A stretch of 64,000 nt of DNA, from the NCBI RefSeq assembly GCF_011046895.1, contig NZ_CP049250.1, positions 1,958,501 through 2,022,500 on the forward strand, read 5' to 3'. Each line of letters opens with the position of its first letter. Position 1 is the first letter of the stretch. The DNA comes from Rhizobium rhizoryzae. GTDB lineage: Bacteria; Pseudomonadota; Alphaproteobacteria; Rhizobiales; Rhizobiaceae. The notes under the pieces are model-generated. The model worked only from the letters and a program-made list of their open reading frames with translations, had not been told where the DNA came from and did no database searches. The translations under genes and the position numbers were made by a program. This document shows, in pieces, positions 17,666 to 25,980 of the stretch.

Positions 17666-17980
17666 ATGATGCTTGTCAAATTCGCAGTGACTGCGGCTCT
17701 GGCTCTGGCTGGCACGGCGGCCGTGGCGGAAGCACGGTCTGATGTCCACCTCTACGGCGCGGTGCCCGTTGCCGGGGATCCGCACCTGATGGCGAACTAT
17801 GATAGCGCGCAGGCCTGGTGCAAGGTGGAACTCTACGGAACCTACCATGCGCAGCCGATGAACAGGGGAGCCTTCGGCGCGGCCCCCATGCGCAATTGCC
17901 TTGCCCGCTATGGCTTCGTCTATCAAGGCAATGAGCCTTACGCCTACCCGGTCCGGAAGGTTGTCTTCATCGTCAAATGA
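17666..17980 (+). CDS. Hypothetical exported protein
   Basis: A 104-residue protein with a clear signal peptide (VKFAVTAALALAGTAAVAEA, cleavage near residue 23). The mature part is small, with two cysteines (CKVELYG and MRNCLARYGFVY) that could form a disulfide. A GGGAG ribosome site precedes the start. I do not recognise the family. It is followed by a tRNA gene on the other strand. Confidence 0.7.
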   Translation: MMLVKFAVTAALALAGTAAVAEARSDVHLYGAVPVAGDPHLMANYDSAQAWCKVELYGTYHAQPMNRGAFGAAPMRNCLARYGFVYQGNEPYAYPVRKVVFIVK

Positions 17981-18054
17981 CGGACACAGTTGCGCAAGTG
18001 CGCGACAGCACTGTGGGCTCGTGCCTGTTTGCTTCTGACTTTCTTCAACGGAAG

Positions 18055-18131
18055 TGGCGCACCCGACAGGATTCGAACCTGTGACCTTTGGAATCGGAAT
18101 CCAACACTCTATCCAGCTGAGCTACGGGTGC
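18055..18131 (-). tRNA. tRNA-Arg (CCG anticodon)
   Basis: Seventy-seven bases including an encoded CCA tail. The acceptor stem GCACCCG pairs with CGGGTGC, the T arm contains TTCGAAC, the D arm is GCTC/GAGT, and the anticodon loop TTCCGAT shows anticodon CCG, reading the arginine codon CGG. The gene is a normal cloverleaf with no intron. I see no duplicated 3' end or integrase nearby, so it is not being used as an integration site here. Confidence 0.95.
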
Positions 18132-18249
18132 TTTTCAGAATCGTTCTGTGCGGACGACTGTGCCGGTGGGAGGTTCATAACAAAGGTCAGGGGCCGCTTC
18201 AATCGCCCGGGCTGCAAAAAAGTGGTATCTCACCCATAATGTTCATTCG

Positions 18250-18711
18250 TCATCGATGCGGATGCAGGCGAAGAGCCTGGTCGACCAACATGTTCGCGAC
18301 TGTCATCCGGCGTGTCGCCTGCGGGCGGAAATCGGGATGCACGCGATCGGGATGATTGAACTTGGCGAAAGCACGGCGTCGCGCCATCAGCTTTTCCGGG
18401 GTATCCTGCGGTTTGAGGGCAAGATCCTCGGCAATTTCCGTGTCCGACAAACGGGCAAGATGCGGCGGCATGACAGGCGGAGGGGGAGGCGGCTCTTCAA
18501 CCTTGGAGAGCGTCTGTTCTTCATCAAGGCCATAGAGGCGATACAGGCTCTCTGTCGGCGAGGGCTCAGGCCTCTCCCAGGTTTCCGTGACGAAACCCAT
18601 CGGCAGGCCAGACACACGAAAATTGGCCTGCGGCTGGGCGTCTGCCTCCTGCGCATCCTCATCGTCAAGCCGGGTCAGAATAGACTGGAAGACAGATTTT
18701 CCGAACAGCAT
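18250..18711 (-). CDS. J-domain-like hypothetical protein
   Basis: About 153 residues. The C-terminal end has the J-domain hallmark HPD in FNHPDRVHPDFRPQATRRM, followed by a helix (ANMLVDQALR), while the middle is proline-rich (EEPPPPPPVMPP) and probably disordered. It may recruit an Hsp70, but the domain is short and the family unclear. I chose the ATG at 18711, which has an AGGGGAG ribosome site, over the longer frame starting at 18777. Confidence 0.65.
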   Translation of the reverse strand: MLFGKSVFQSILTRLDDEDAQEADAQPQANFRVSGLPMGFVTETWERPEPSPTESLYRLYGLDEEQTLSKVEEPPPPPPVMPPHLARLSDTEIAEDLALKPQDTPEKLMARRRAFAKFNHPDRVHPDFRPQATRRMTVANMLVDQALRLHPHR

Positions 18712-18795
18712 CGGCTCCCCTTTCGGAGAGATATTCTGCAGCAGACAGTTGGTGCGGAGCTTGCGCGCCGCAACCATTTCGGTCGTCGGCTTTGA

Positions 18796-19662
18796 TCAAG
18801 CCTGACTTTGGCTTTGGGACTGCGTGCCGCCCTGATCACTTGTCTGGCTTTGCGACTGGCTCTGGCCTGGGCCTTCGACACTCAGTGTCACCGTCAGGTC
18901 CTCGCCTGCGGAACCAATGCGCATGCCGGAAACCGGGGCTGCGTCGCTATAGCAGAGGCCGGAGGCAATGCGGACATAGCGCTCGTCCGGGCAGATCTTG
19001 TTGGCCGCATCAAAGCCCACCCATCCGAGACCCGGGATGTGCACCTCCGCCCAGGCATGTGTCGCAGTTTGTTCGATCCGGTCTTCCATCATCAGGTAGC
19101 CGGAGACATAACGCGCCGGAAGCTTCAGGAAGCGCGCAGCCGAAACAAAGATATGGGCATGGTCCTGACAGACGCCCGCCTTCGCTTCCAGCGCCTGTTC
19201 AGCCGTCGTTTCGGACGAGGTGGAGCCGGGTTTGTATTCCACATTGGCGTGGATCAATTCCATCAGGGCATGCATCTGCGCAAGCTCGCTGTCGCCAGTC
19301 ACACTGCGGGCCAGTTCCTTGACGAGCGTGCCCGGCTTGGTGCGTTCCGTCTCGCGCAGATAGAGCCACAGCGGCACGAAGCCGTGATGCGGACCGAGCA
19401 CGCCAGCGCGGTCAATCGTCTCCACTTCGCCTGTGGCGGTGATGCGAATGGTGTGTTCACCACCTTCGATCGAGACAAGATCCACCCGGTTGCCGAACTG
19501 GTCGTTATAACCGGCTTCCACCTTGGCGCCCTCGACACTCAGTGACCAGTTAAGCACCGTTTGTACATGGCTCGACTGCGGGTGCAGCCGAAGACGCTGG
19601 AGTGCATAGGCAACCGGCTCTTCGTAGAGATATTCGGTCGTATGAGAAATCTTTAAACGCAT
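18796..19662 (-). CDS. Transglutaminase-like cysteine peptidase family protein
   Basis: This 288-residue protein has an N-terminal bacterial transglutaminase-associated beta domain and a papain-like core with the complete triad: Cys165 in AGVCQDH, His202 in THAWAE and Asp218 in GFDAAN. The last 30 residues are a Gln/Ser repeat (QSQSQSQ blocks) of no obvious function. It is the third gene of a conserved operon with an alpha-E protein and a circularly permuted ATP-grasp enzyme, a set proposed to ligate and process peptides; the substrate is unknown. Confidence 0.88.
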   Translation of the reverse strand: MRLKISHTTEYLYEEPVAYALQRLRLHPQSSHVQTVLNWSLSVEGAKVEAGYNDQFGNRVDLVSIEGGEHTIRITATGEVETIDRAGVLGPHHGFVPLWLYLRETERTKPGTLVKELARSVTGDSELAQMHALMELIHANVEYKPGSTSSETTAEQALEAKAGVCQDHAHIFVSAARFLKLPARYVSGYLMMEDRIEQTATHAWAEVHIPGLGWVGFDAANKICPDERYVRIASGLCYSDAAPVSGMRIGSAGEDLTVTLSVEGPGQSQSQSQTSDQGGTQSQSQSQA

Positions 19663-19698
19663 ATGGCCAATCCGTCCCCCGGTGTGCCCATGCCCCGC

Positions 19699-20640
19699 TC
19701 AACGGTAAAAGCGGTAGCCTTCTGAAATTTCGACGCTGAGCTGGTTGTTGCGGCTGATGAAATCCTCAAGGAATTCGTGCAGGCCCTGATCCATCACATC
19801 GCCGATCTCGCCGCGTTTCAGCATCGTGCGGATACTGTCCGCCGTATCATGCGCGGAGTGACGCTCGCCGTAATCCTCCGCCAGATAGCGCAGATTGCTG
19901 ACGATCTTTTCGTAGCAATAGGCGAGCGACCTTGGCATGCGGCGATTGAGAATGAGGAAGTCGGCGATGTTGGAGGGGCGATACTCCGCATCATAGACCC
20001 AGCCGTAGGACCGGTGCGCCGAAACAGACCGCAGGATGGATTCCCACTGGAAATTGTCGAGCGAGGAGCCCACCTGGCTGACGGCCGGCAGCAGCACGTA
20101 ATACTTCACGTCCAGAATGCGGCTGGTGTTGTCCGCACGCTCGATGAAGGTGCCGATGCGCGAGAAGTTATACAGATCGTTGCGCAGCATCGAGCCGTGG
20201 AAGGCGCCGCGGATCAGGCCCGCACGCCGCTTGATCGTATCGATCACCGCCGGCAGATCCGCAGGCTTCACCCGCTTTTCCAAGAGCTGCTTGAGTTCGA
20301 TCCAGCATTCGTTGGTCGCTTCCCAGGTTTCACGGGTGAGCGCGGTGCGTACCATGCGCGCATTGTTGCGGCCGGAATCGATGCAGGACATGACGCTGGA
20401 AGGGTTCGTCTTTTCACGCAGCAGGTAGTCGATTGCGTTGGCTGTGGTCACCTTGCCGTGCAGTTCCACATATTCGTCGCGCACGCCTGCGCTTTGCAGC
20501 ACGCCATCCCAATCCTCATCCGTCGAGCCCGTCCGCGTCAGCGAGACGCGCAGACCCGCATCGACGAGACGCGCGATGTTTTCGGCGCGCTCGATATATC
20601 GGAACATCCAGTAGAGGCCGTTCGCAGTTCTTCCCAGCAT
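19699..20640 (-). CDS. Alpha-E domain protein (DUF403)
   Basis: A 313-residue, mostly helical protein starting MLGRTANGLYWMFRYIERAENIARL, the signature of the alpha-E family. These proteins always appear beside ATP-grasp and transglutaminase genes, as here, and probably form a complex with them; no reaction has been assigned. It starts six bases after the stop of the ATP-grasp gene and is followed 36 bases on by the transglutaminase gene. Confidence 0.9.
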   Translation of the reverse strand: MLGRTANGLYWMFRYIERAENIARLVDAGLRVSLTRTGSTDEDWDGVLQSAGVRDEYVELHGKVTTANAIDYLLREKTNPSSVMSCIDSGRNNARMVRTALTRETWEATNECWIELKQLLEKRVKPADLPAVIDTIKRRAGLIRGAFHGSMLRNDLYNFSRIGTFIERADNTSRILDVKYYVLLPAVSQVGSSLDNFQWESILRSVSAHRSYGWVYDAEYRPSNIADFLILNRRMPRSLAYCYEKIVSNLRYLAEDYGERHSAHDTADSIRTMLKRGEIGDVMDQGLHEFLEDFISRNNQLSVEISEGYRFYR

Positions 20641-20646
20641 GTTCGC

Positions 20647-22119
20647 TCAGTCCTCTAGAACCCACGTATCTTTGGTGCCGCCGCCCTGGCTGGAATTGAC
20701 CACCAGGGATCCCTTCTTCAGGGCGACGCGGGTCAGCCCGCCCGGAATGATCTTGACCTCCTTGTCGGATACCAGAACGTAGGGGCGCAGATCCACATGG
20801 CGGGGCGCGATGCCCTTGTTGACGAGGATCGGCACGGTAGACAGCGAGAGCGTTGGCTGGGCAATATAGTTGGAGGGGCGGGCACTGAGCTTCTCGGCAA
20901 AATCAGCCCGCTCCTTCTTGGAGGCTGTCGGCCCGACCAGCATGCCATAGCCGCCGGAGCCGTGAACTTCCTTCACGACCAGCTCTTCCAGATGCTCCAG
21001 AACATATTTCAGGCTGTCGGGCTCGGAACAGCGCCAGGTCGGCACGTTTTCGAGCAGTGGCTTGCGTCCGGTATAGAACTCGACGATTTCCGGCATGTAG
21101 GAGTAGATCGCCTTGTCGTCCGAAATGCCGGTTCCCGGCGCATTGGCAATGGTGATGTTGCCGGAACGGTAGACATCCATGATGCCGGGAATGCCAAGCG
21201 CAGAGTCGGGCCGGAAGGTCAGCGGATCGAGGAAGTCGTCATCGACGCGGCGGTAGAGCACATCGATGGCTTCATAGCCGCGGGTGGTGCGCATCTTCAC
21301 CTTGCCGTCGATGACGCGCAGGTCCGATCCTTCGACCAGTTCGACGCCCATTGTATCGGCCAGGAAGGAATGCTCGTAATAGGCGGAATTATAGATGCCG
21401 GGCGTCAGAACCGCCACGCGCGGCTTGCCCTTGCAGCCGGGAGGGGCGAGCGATGCCAGCGATTGCCGAAGCAGATAGGGGTAGTCCTCCACCCGCTGCA
21501 CCTTGTTCATGGCAAAAAGTTCCGGGAACATCTGCATCATGGTTTCCCGGTTCTCCAGCATGTAGGAGACGCCGGAGGGCGTGCGGGCATTGTCTTCCAG
21601 CACATAGAACTGGTCTTCGCCGGTGCGCACGATATCGGTGCCGACGATGTGGGTGTAGACCCCGCCCGGCGGCTTGAAGCCGATCATTTCCGGAAGGAAG
21701 GCTTCGTTCTTCTCGATCAGTTCGCGCGGGATGCGCCCTGCGCGGATGATTTCCTGCTTGTGGTAGATGTCGTCCAGAAAGGCGTTGAGCGCCAGAACCC
21801 GCTGCTCGATGCCCTGGGCCAGCTTGCGCCACTCGCGCGCTGAGATGATGCGGGGAATGATATCGAAGGGAATGAGCTTTTCAGAGGAATCGGCATGTCC
21901 GTAGACTGCGAATGTAATGCCCGTCTTTCGGAAGATCGATTCCGCGTCCTGCGACTTCTGGATCAGATGCGCAGGATCCTGTGCGGCATACCACTCCTGG
22001 TAAGTCTTGTATGGTGGGCGCGGAAGGTCTTCCGCAGTCAACATTTCATCAAATGCCAATGGTGCGTTCCCCGATTTTGGACCATAAGAGTACAACGCAA
22101 ACAGCATTGCAAGAACCAT
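20647..22119 (-). CDS. Circularly permuted type 2 ATP-grasp protein
   Basis: This 490-residue protein matches the DUF404/DUF407 circularly permuted ATP-grasp family, with PPGGVYTHIVGTDIVRTGEDQFYVLEDN and a later VVKEVHGSGGYGMLVGP nucleotide-binding stretch. ATP-grasp enzymes join a carboxylate to an amine via an acyl phosphate, so it is the likely ligase of the operon it heads. The start is uncertain: the ATG at 22119 has no strong ribosome site, and in-frame ATGs at 22107 and 22044 are alternatives. Confidence 0.88.
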   Translation of the reverse strand: MVLAMLFALYSYGPKSGNAPLAFDEMLTAEDLPRPPYKTYQEWYAAQDPAHLIQKSQDAESIFRKTGITFAVYGHADSSEKLIPFDIIPRIISAREWRKLAQGIEQRVLALNAFLDDIYHKQEIIRAGRIPRELIEKNEAFLPEMIGFKPPGGVYTHIVGTDIVRTGEDQFYVLEDNARTPSGVSYMLENRETMMQMFPELFAMNKVQRVEDYPYLLRQSLASLAPPGCKGKPRVAVLTPGIYNSAYYEHSFLADTMGVELVEGSDLRVIDGKVKMRTTRGYEAIDVLYRRVDDDFLDPLTFRPDSALGIPGIMDVYRSGNITIANAPGTGISDDKAIYSYMPEIVEFYTGRKPLLENVPTWRCSEPDSLKYVLEHLEELVVKEVHGSGGYGMLVGPTASKKERADFAEKLSARPSNYIAQPTLSLSTVPILVNKGIAPRHVDLRPYVLVSDKEVKIIPGGLTRVALKKGSLVVNSSQGGGTKDTWVLED

Positions 22120-22355
22120 GCGTCATCGAAAAACAAATTAATTAGGCAATGCTGTCTGATGGCTTGATATAAAGCGCAAAGGCGCGCCAGATTGCTCGAA
22201 GTTTGTGCGCCAAGATGGCCTAACGCTCATGCAAACGCACTGCTTTTGCTATCTTTCCCGTTTCCGCGATTGTTCAACACTTCTGCTTTGCCTTGTTCCT
22301 GCATGAGGTTTAAGCAGCATCTGCACAATCTATCAGCATTTGATTCAAGGCTAAA

Positions 22356-23237
22356 ATGATGCTTGACCGTCTGGCTCCTGCCATCTTCGTGGTCCTCTGG
22401 TCGACAGGTTGGATCGTTGCCAAGATTGCAGCGGCCCATGCCGATCCGTTGACATTCCTCAGTGCGCGCCATGCGCTCGCAGCGGTTGTCTTTGCCGGCT
22501 TCGTCCTGGTCTCGAAAGCACAATGGCCACGCACGCTGAAGCAGGGCCTCCATGCGTTTTTGTCCGGCATCCTGCTACATGGCCTCTATCTGTCAGGGCT
22601 CTGGTGGGCGATCGGGCAGGGTGTTCCGGCCGGTCTCTCGGGCGTTATTGCCGGGCTTCAGCCGTTGCTGACAGCGGCGTGCGCCTTCCTGCTTTTGCGC
22701 GAGAGGATCAGCCGTATACAGGTTGCCGGTCTCACGCTTGGCTTTGCCGGCATCGCAATCGCCGTGTCGCCTCAGTTTGCCGGGGTTCTGCAGCGCGGCC
22801 TGACCGGACTTGCGGTTCCGGTGCTGATCAACCTCATCGCCATGCTTTCCGTCACGCTCGGCACGCTTTATCAGAAGCGCTTTCTGGGAGACGGAGATCT
22901 TCGCGCGATCGCGACACTGCAATATCTGGGTGCCTTTGCGGTGACGGCGCCCTTGGCCCATGGATTGGAAACGGGCCGTTTCGACTGGACCGTTCCTGCG
23001 ATCGCGGCGATGGCCTGGTCGGTGCTCGGCATCTCCATGGGAGCGGTGGGCCTGTTGCTCTACCTCATCCGGCGCGGACAGGTCTCGCGCGCGGCATCCT
23101 TGATTTACATGATGCCGCCGCTGGTGGCCATTGAAGCCGCTGTGCTGTTCGGAGAGGCTCTGACCGTGCCAATGGTGATTGGAACGGTGATTGTGGTGAC
23201 CGGGGTTTATCTGGTCAATCGCAAGCCGAACGCCTGA
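22356..23237 (+). CDS. DMT-superfamily (EamA) transporter
   Basis: This 293-residue inner-membrane protein has about ten hydrophobic segments in two EamA repeats; the first ends in the LLLRERISRIQVAGLTLGFAGI motif and the second ends in FGEALTVPMVIGTVIVVTGVYLVNR. Members export amino acids or other metabolites; nothing here fixes the substrate. Nothing notable is seen in the 236-base gap upstream. A hairpin terminator follows at 23245. Confidence 0.88.
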   Translation: MMLDRLAPAIFVVLWSTGWIVAKIAAAHADPLTFLSARHALAAVVFAGFVLVSKAQWPRTLKQGLHAFLSGILLHGLYLSGLWWAIGQGVPAGLSGVIAGLQPLLTAACAFLLLRERISRIQVAGLTLGFAGIAIAVSPQFAGVLQRGLTGLAVPVLINLIAMLSVTLGTLYQKRFLGDGDLRAIATLQYLGAFAVTAPLAHGLETGRFDWTVPAIAAMAWSVLGISMGAVGLLLYLIRRGQVSRAASLIYMMPPLVAIEAAVLFGEALTVPMVIGTVIVVTGVYLVNRKPNA

Positions 23238-23244
23238 GACGGCA

Positions 23245-23274
23245 AAACCCGCCCTCGTTGCCGAGAGCGGGTTT
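23245..23274. terminator. Bidirectional rho-independent terminator
   Basis: AAACCCGC at 23245-23252 pairs with GCGGGTTT at 23267-23274, and inside it CTCG pairs with CGAG around TTGC. It lies between the convergent EamA transporter and DEAD-box helicase genes, with short T runs on both sides. Confidence 0.8.
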
Positions 23275-23299
23275 CTGAGATCAAGATATGTGTGATTGA

Positions 23300-24988
23300 T
23301 CAGGCGCGATCGCGACGCTTCTGCTGGCCTTCGCCGCCGCCAAACTTTACCGGGCCACCATTGCCGCCGGTCTTGGCCTGGCCTGGGCGTCCCTGACCAC
23401 CACGGTGCGGGCGCTTTGCACCCGGTTCGTGTGCGCCGTGGCTTGCATGGTCACGCTTGCCATGGCCCTGTGGACGGCCCTCGGCGCGATGCGGGCGACC
23501 TTCGCCCTGCGGACCGCCGAACTGCTTCTTGCGGCCCTGTCCGAAGTCTGACGTTGCGGCCAGATCATTGTCTGCTTCGAAACGCGGCGCTTCTTCACCA
23601 CGACGCTGGCCGCGGAAGTCTTCGTTGCGCTGACGGGTCGGACGGTTGTTGCTACGGCCTTCGCCGCGCTCCAGTGCTGCCTCGCCATCAGCGAAGATGG
23701 GCCGGCGTGCCGGACGGGCTTCGCCGCGATTGCGGTTTGCCGAACGCTGGCCACCTTCACGATTGCCACCGTCGCGGTTTCCGCCTTCACGGTTTCCACC
23801 TTCGCGATTGCCGCCATTGCGAGCCTTGGTCGGGCGCGCGGGGCTGCGCATTTCAGCTGGACGCTGACCCGATGCAACGGTGATCTCGATGTTCATCAGG
23901 CGCTCGATGTCGCGCAGCAGGCGCGTTTCATCCGGGGCGCAGAACGCAATGGCGATGCCATCACGGCCTGCACGGGCGGTACGGCCAATGCGGTGAACAT
24001 AGGCATCCGGCACTTCCGGCAGATCATAGTTGAAGACGTGCGTCACGCCGGGAATGTCAATGCCGCGGGCTGCCACGTCGGTTGCCACGAGCACCTTGAT
24101 CTCACCGTCGCGGAAGGCCTTCAGTGCGCGTTCGCGCTGGCCCTGGCTCTTGTTGCCATGGATCGATGCCACGGCAAACTGCTGATCGGCAAGATGCTTG
24201 GAAAGCTTTTCCGCGCCATGCTTGGTGCGCAGGAAGACCATGGAACGGCCATCCGGATTCGCCAGGAGGGCGTTCTTCAGAAGTACGGTCTTGTCGTTCT
24301 TGCCGGCCACGAAATGGACATACTGCTCTACCTTGTCGGCAGCCTTGCCCGGAGGGGTAACCTCGACCTTGACCGGATCCTTGAGGTAGTCACCGGCCAG
24401 ATCGGCAATCGCCTTCGGCATGGTCGCCGAGAACAGCAGCGTCTGGCGCTTGTTCGGCACCATCTTGGAAATCTTGCGCAGATCATGGATGAAGCCGAGG
24501 TCCAGCATCTGGTCCGCTTCGTCAAGCACGAGATAGCGCACGGTCGTCAAACCGATGGCGCGACGGCTGACGAGGTCGAGCAGACGGCCGGGTGTGGCGA
24601 CCAGGATGTCGGTGCCCTTTTCCAGCATCTGCTGCTGCTTGTTGATCGAAGCGCCGCCAACGACGGAGTTGATCTTGAGTGGTGTGCCGCGCACATAGGC
24701 CTTCAGATTTGCAGCGATCTGGTTCACCAGTTCGCGGGTCGGGGCAAGGATGAGGGTGCGGGTGGTGCGGTTGTCGGGGCGCTTTGCGTCCTTCAACAGC
24801 ATTTCGATGAGCGGCAGACCAAATGCTGCCGTCTTGCCTGTGCCCGTCTGGGCAAGGCCAATCATGTCGCGGCTCTGAAGAAGAAGCGGGATCGCCTGCT
24901 CCTGGATCGGGGTCGCCGTTTCGTAGCCCAGCTGGGAGAGGGTGGCTACGATCTGCTTGGAAAGACCAAGCTCATGGAAATTCGTCAA
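23300..24988 (-). CDS. DEAD-box ATP-dependent RNA helicase
   Basis: This helicase of about 562 residues carries all the motifs: Q motif (ATPIQEQAI), AQTGTGKT (46-53), PTRELVNQ, DEAD, SAT, and HRIGRTARAG. The last 170 residues are a basic, glycine-rich tail with GNREGG repeats and RGG-like blocks, expected to bind RNA. It is of the RhlE type and may act in ribosome assembly or cold adaptation. I chose the TTG at 24988 (MTNFHELGLS) because it is preceded by AAAGG and starts the family's conserved N-terminus; the open frame continues to 25231 but upstream sequence is not conserved-looking. Confidence 0.9.
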   Translation of the reverse strand: MTNFHELGLSKQIVATLSQLGYETATPIQEQAIPLLLQSRDMIGLAQTGTGKTAAFGLPLIEMLLKDAKRPDNRTTRTLILAPTRELVNQIAANLKAYVRGTPLKINSVVGGASINKQQQMLEKGTDILVATPGRLLDLVSRRAIGLTTVRYLVLDEADQMLDLGFIHDLRKISKMVPNKRQTLLFSATMPKAIADLAGDYLKDPVKVEVTPPGKAADKVEQYVHFVAGKNDKTVLLKNALLANPDGRSMVFLRTKHGAEKLSKHLADQQFAVASIHGNKSQGQRERALKAFRDGEIKVLVATDVAARGIDIPGVTHVFNYDLPEVPDAYVHRIGRTARAGRDGIAIAFCAPDETRLLRDIERLMNIEITVASGQRPAEMRSPARPTKARNGGNREGGNREGGNRDGGNREGGQRSANRNRGEARPARRPIFADGEAALERGEGRSNNRPTRQRNEDFRGQRRGEEAPRFEADNDLAATSDFGQGRKKQFGGPQGEGRPHRAEGRPQGHGKRDHASHGAHEPGAKRPHRGGQGRPGQAKTGGNGGPVKFGGGEGQQKRRDRA

Positions 24989-25240
24989 GTCGAATACCTT
25001 TCGGGGCGCCAAACGAGGATGCCCGGTCAGGCACCATGCCGAACCGGTTTCATCTGGCGTCAAGAACCCCGCGTGAATTGGGAACTTGTGTGTGGAAACT
25101 GCTTTCCAGCGCTGGCCAAATAAGGCCAATACTCGTGGCGCTTGCCTTCTTCGCGAGCCATTTTCGTCGCAGGGCCTGCTCACGCGGCGGCCGGAAGGTG
25201 AAAGCTGGGCTGCATGTGCTGCTTTGCACACAAAAAGTCA

Positions 25241-25270
25241 AGAGCCCGCGGCCATATTGGCGCGGGCTCT
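25241..25270 (-). terminator. Rho-independent terminator
   Basis: A perfect 10-base stem, AGAGCCCGCG/CGCGGGCTCT, with a 10-base loop, followed on the minus strand by TTGACTTTTTG. It lies downstream of the small exported protein gene at 25307-25645. The remaining 250 bases to the helicase start are a long leader with nothing else I can name. Confidence 0.85.
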
Positions 25271-25306
25271 GGCAATTATCATCATCTTACGAAGCGATCG
25301 CGCTCC

Positions 25307-25645
25307 TCAGTACGGGCACACCCGCACCCGGAAAGCCTCGCCCCAATCATTCTCGCGCCATTCGTAATGGCAGCGGGGCGCCGGGGCCGGGCGATAATAG
25401 GTACGCTCGTAGTAAACGCGGCGTGGCGGCGGTGGTGGCGGCGGATCGATATAGACCGGGCCTTCATAAACCGGACCGCGAGGCTGCGAGGCAATGGCAC
25501 CGCCAATCAGGCCGCCAACGAGGCCACCGGCAAGGCCAGCCGCGAAATCGTCCCGGGCTTCTGCCGCAGGCGCCGTGACCGCCAGCGCGCTTGTCACGGT
25601 CGCAACCGCCAGACTGCACGTAATGACTTTGCTCAATGCGAACAT
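25307..25645 (-). CDS. Small exported glycine-zipper protein
   Basis: A 112-residue protein with a signal peptide (VITCSLAVATVTSALAVTAPAAEA), then a glycine-zipper segment (GLAGGLVGGLIGGAIA, residues 37-52), a proline run (DPPPPPPPRR) and a C-terminus with two cysteines (PRCHYEW and RVRVCPY). Such proteins are common in rhizobia; a periplasmic or outer-membrane location is expected but no function is known. AGGAAAG lies before the ATG. Confidence 0.8.
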   Translation of the reverse strand: MFALSKVITCSLAVATVTSALAVTAPAAEARDDFAAGLAGGLVGGLIGGAIASQPRGPVYEGPVYIDPPPPPPPRRVYYERTYYRPAPAPRCHYEWRENDWGEAFRVRVCPY

Positions 25646-25980
25646 GGATCTTTCCTTTCACCCTTCTGGGCACATTCCGAGAGTGAAATATAAAGGCGGC
25701 AGTTTGATGGAAAGCGCTGAAGAGAAGTCTGAACAGGCGTTCAGCCAGACGAAACGTGAAATTGTTCTGACGGCTCAAATCTGCTCGCGGTGCTGGCAAT
25801 ATGGCATGACTTCGGCAAATACGCGGCAAATCTGTGAATGGCTATGGAGACGGATTCGATACGTCTCTGCTCCAAACGCCGGTTCAGATGCAGAATTTCG
25901 GTGGCTTATGCCCCGTTATATCAAGCGTTGGTTAACTATACCCGTGTCAATTCTTTAGAAACAGCGCACCATGCGAATCA

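Noticed and set aside
18055..18131. tRNA-Arg as an integration site
   Set aside because: No integrase and no duplicated tRNA 3' end nearby.
20797..21843. 348-residue plus-strand frame opposite the ATP-grasp gene
   Set aside because: Antisense shadow; composition typical of complement reading, no motif.
23993..25123. 376-residue plus-strand frame opposite the helicase
   Set aside because: Covers the helicase core motifs on the other strand; no independent support.
24989..25231. Upstream extension of the DEAD-box helicase
   Set aside because: The TTG at 24988 has a ribosome site and begins the family N-terminus; the extension looks non-coding.
25494..25958. Plus-strand frame between the glycine-zipper gene and the hybrid kinase
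   Set aside because: Its first half is antisense to the exported protein; the later part has no ribosome site or recognisable domain.
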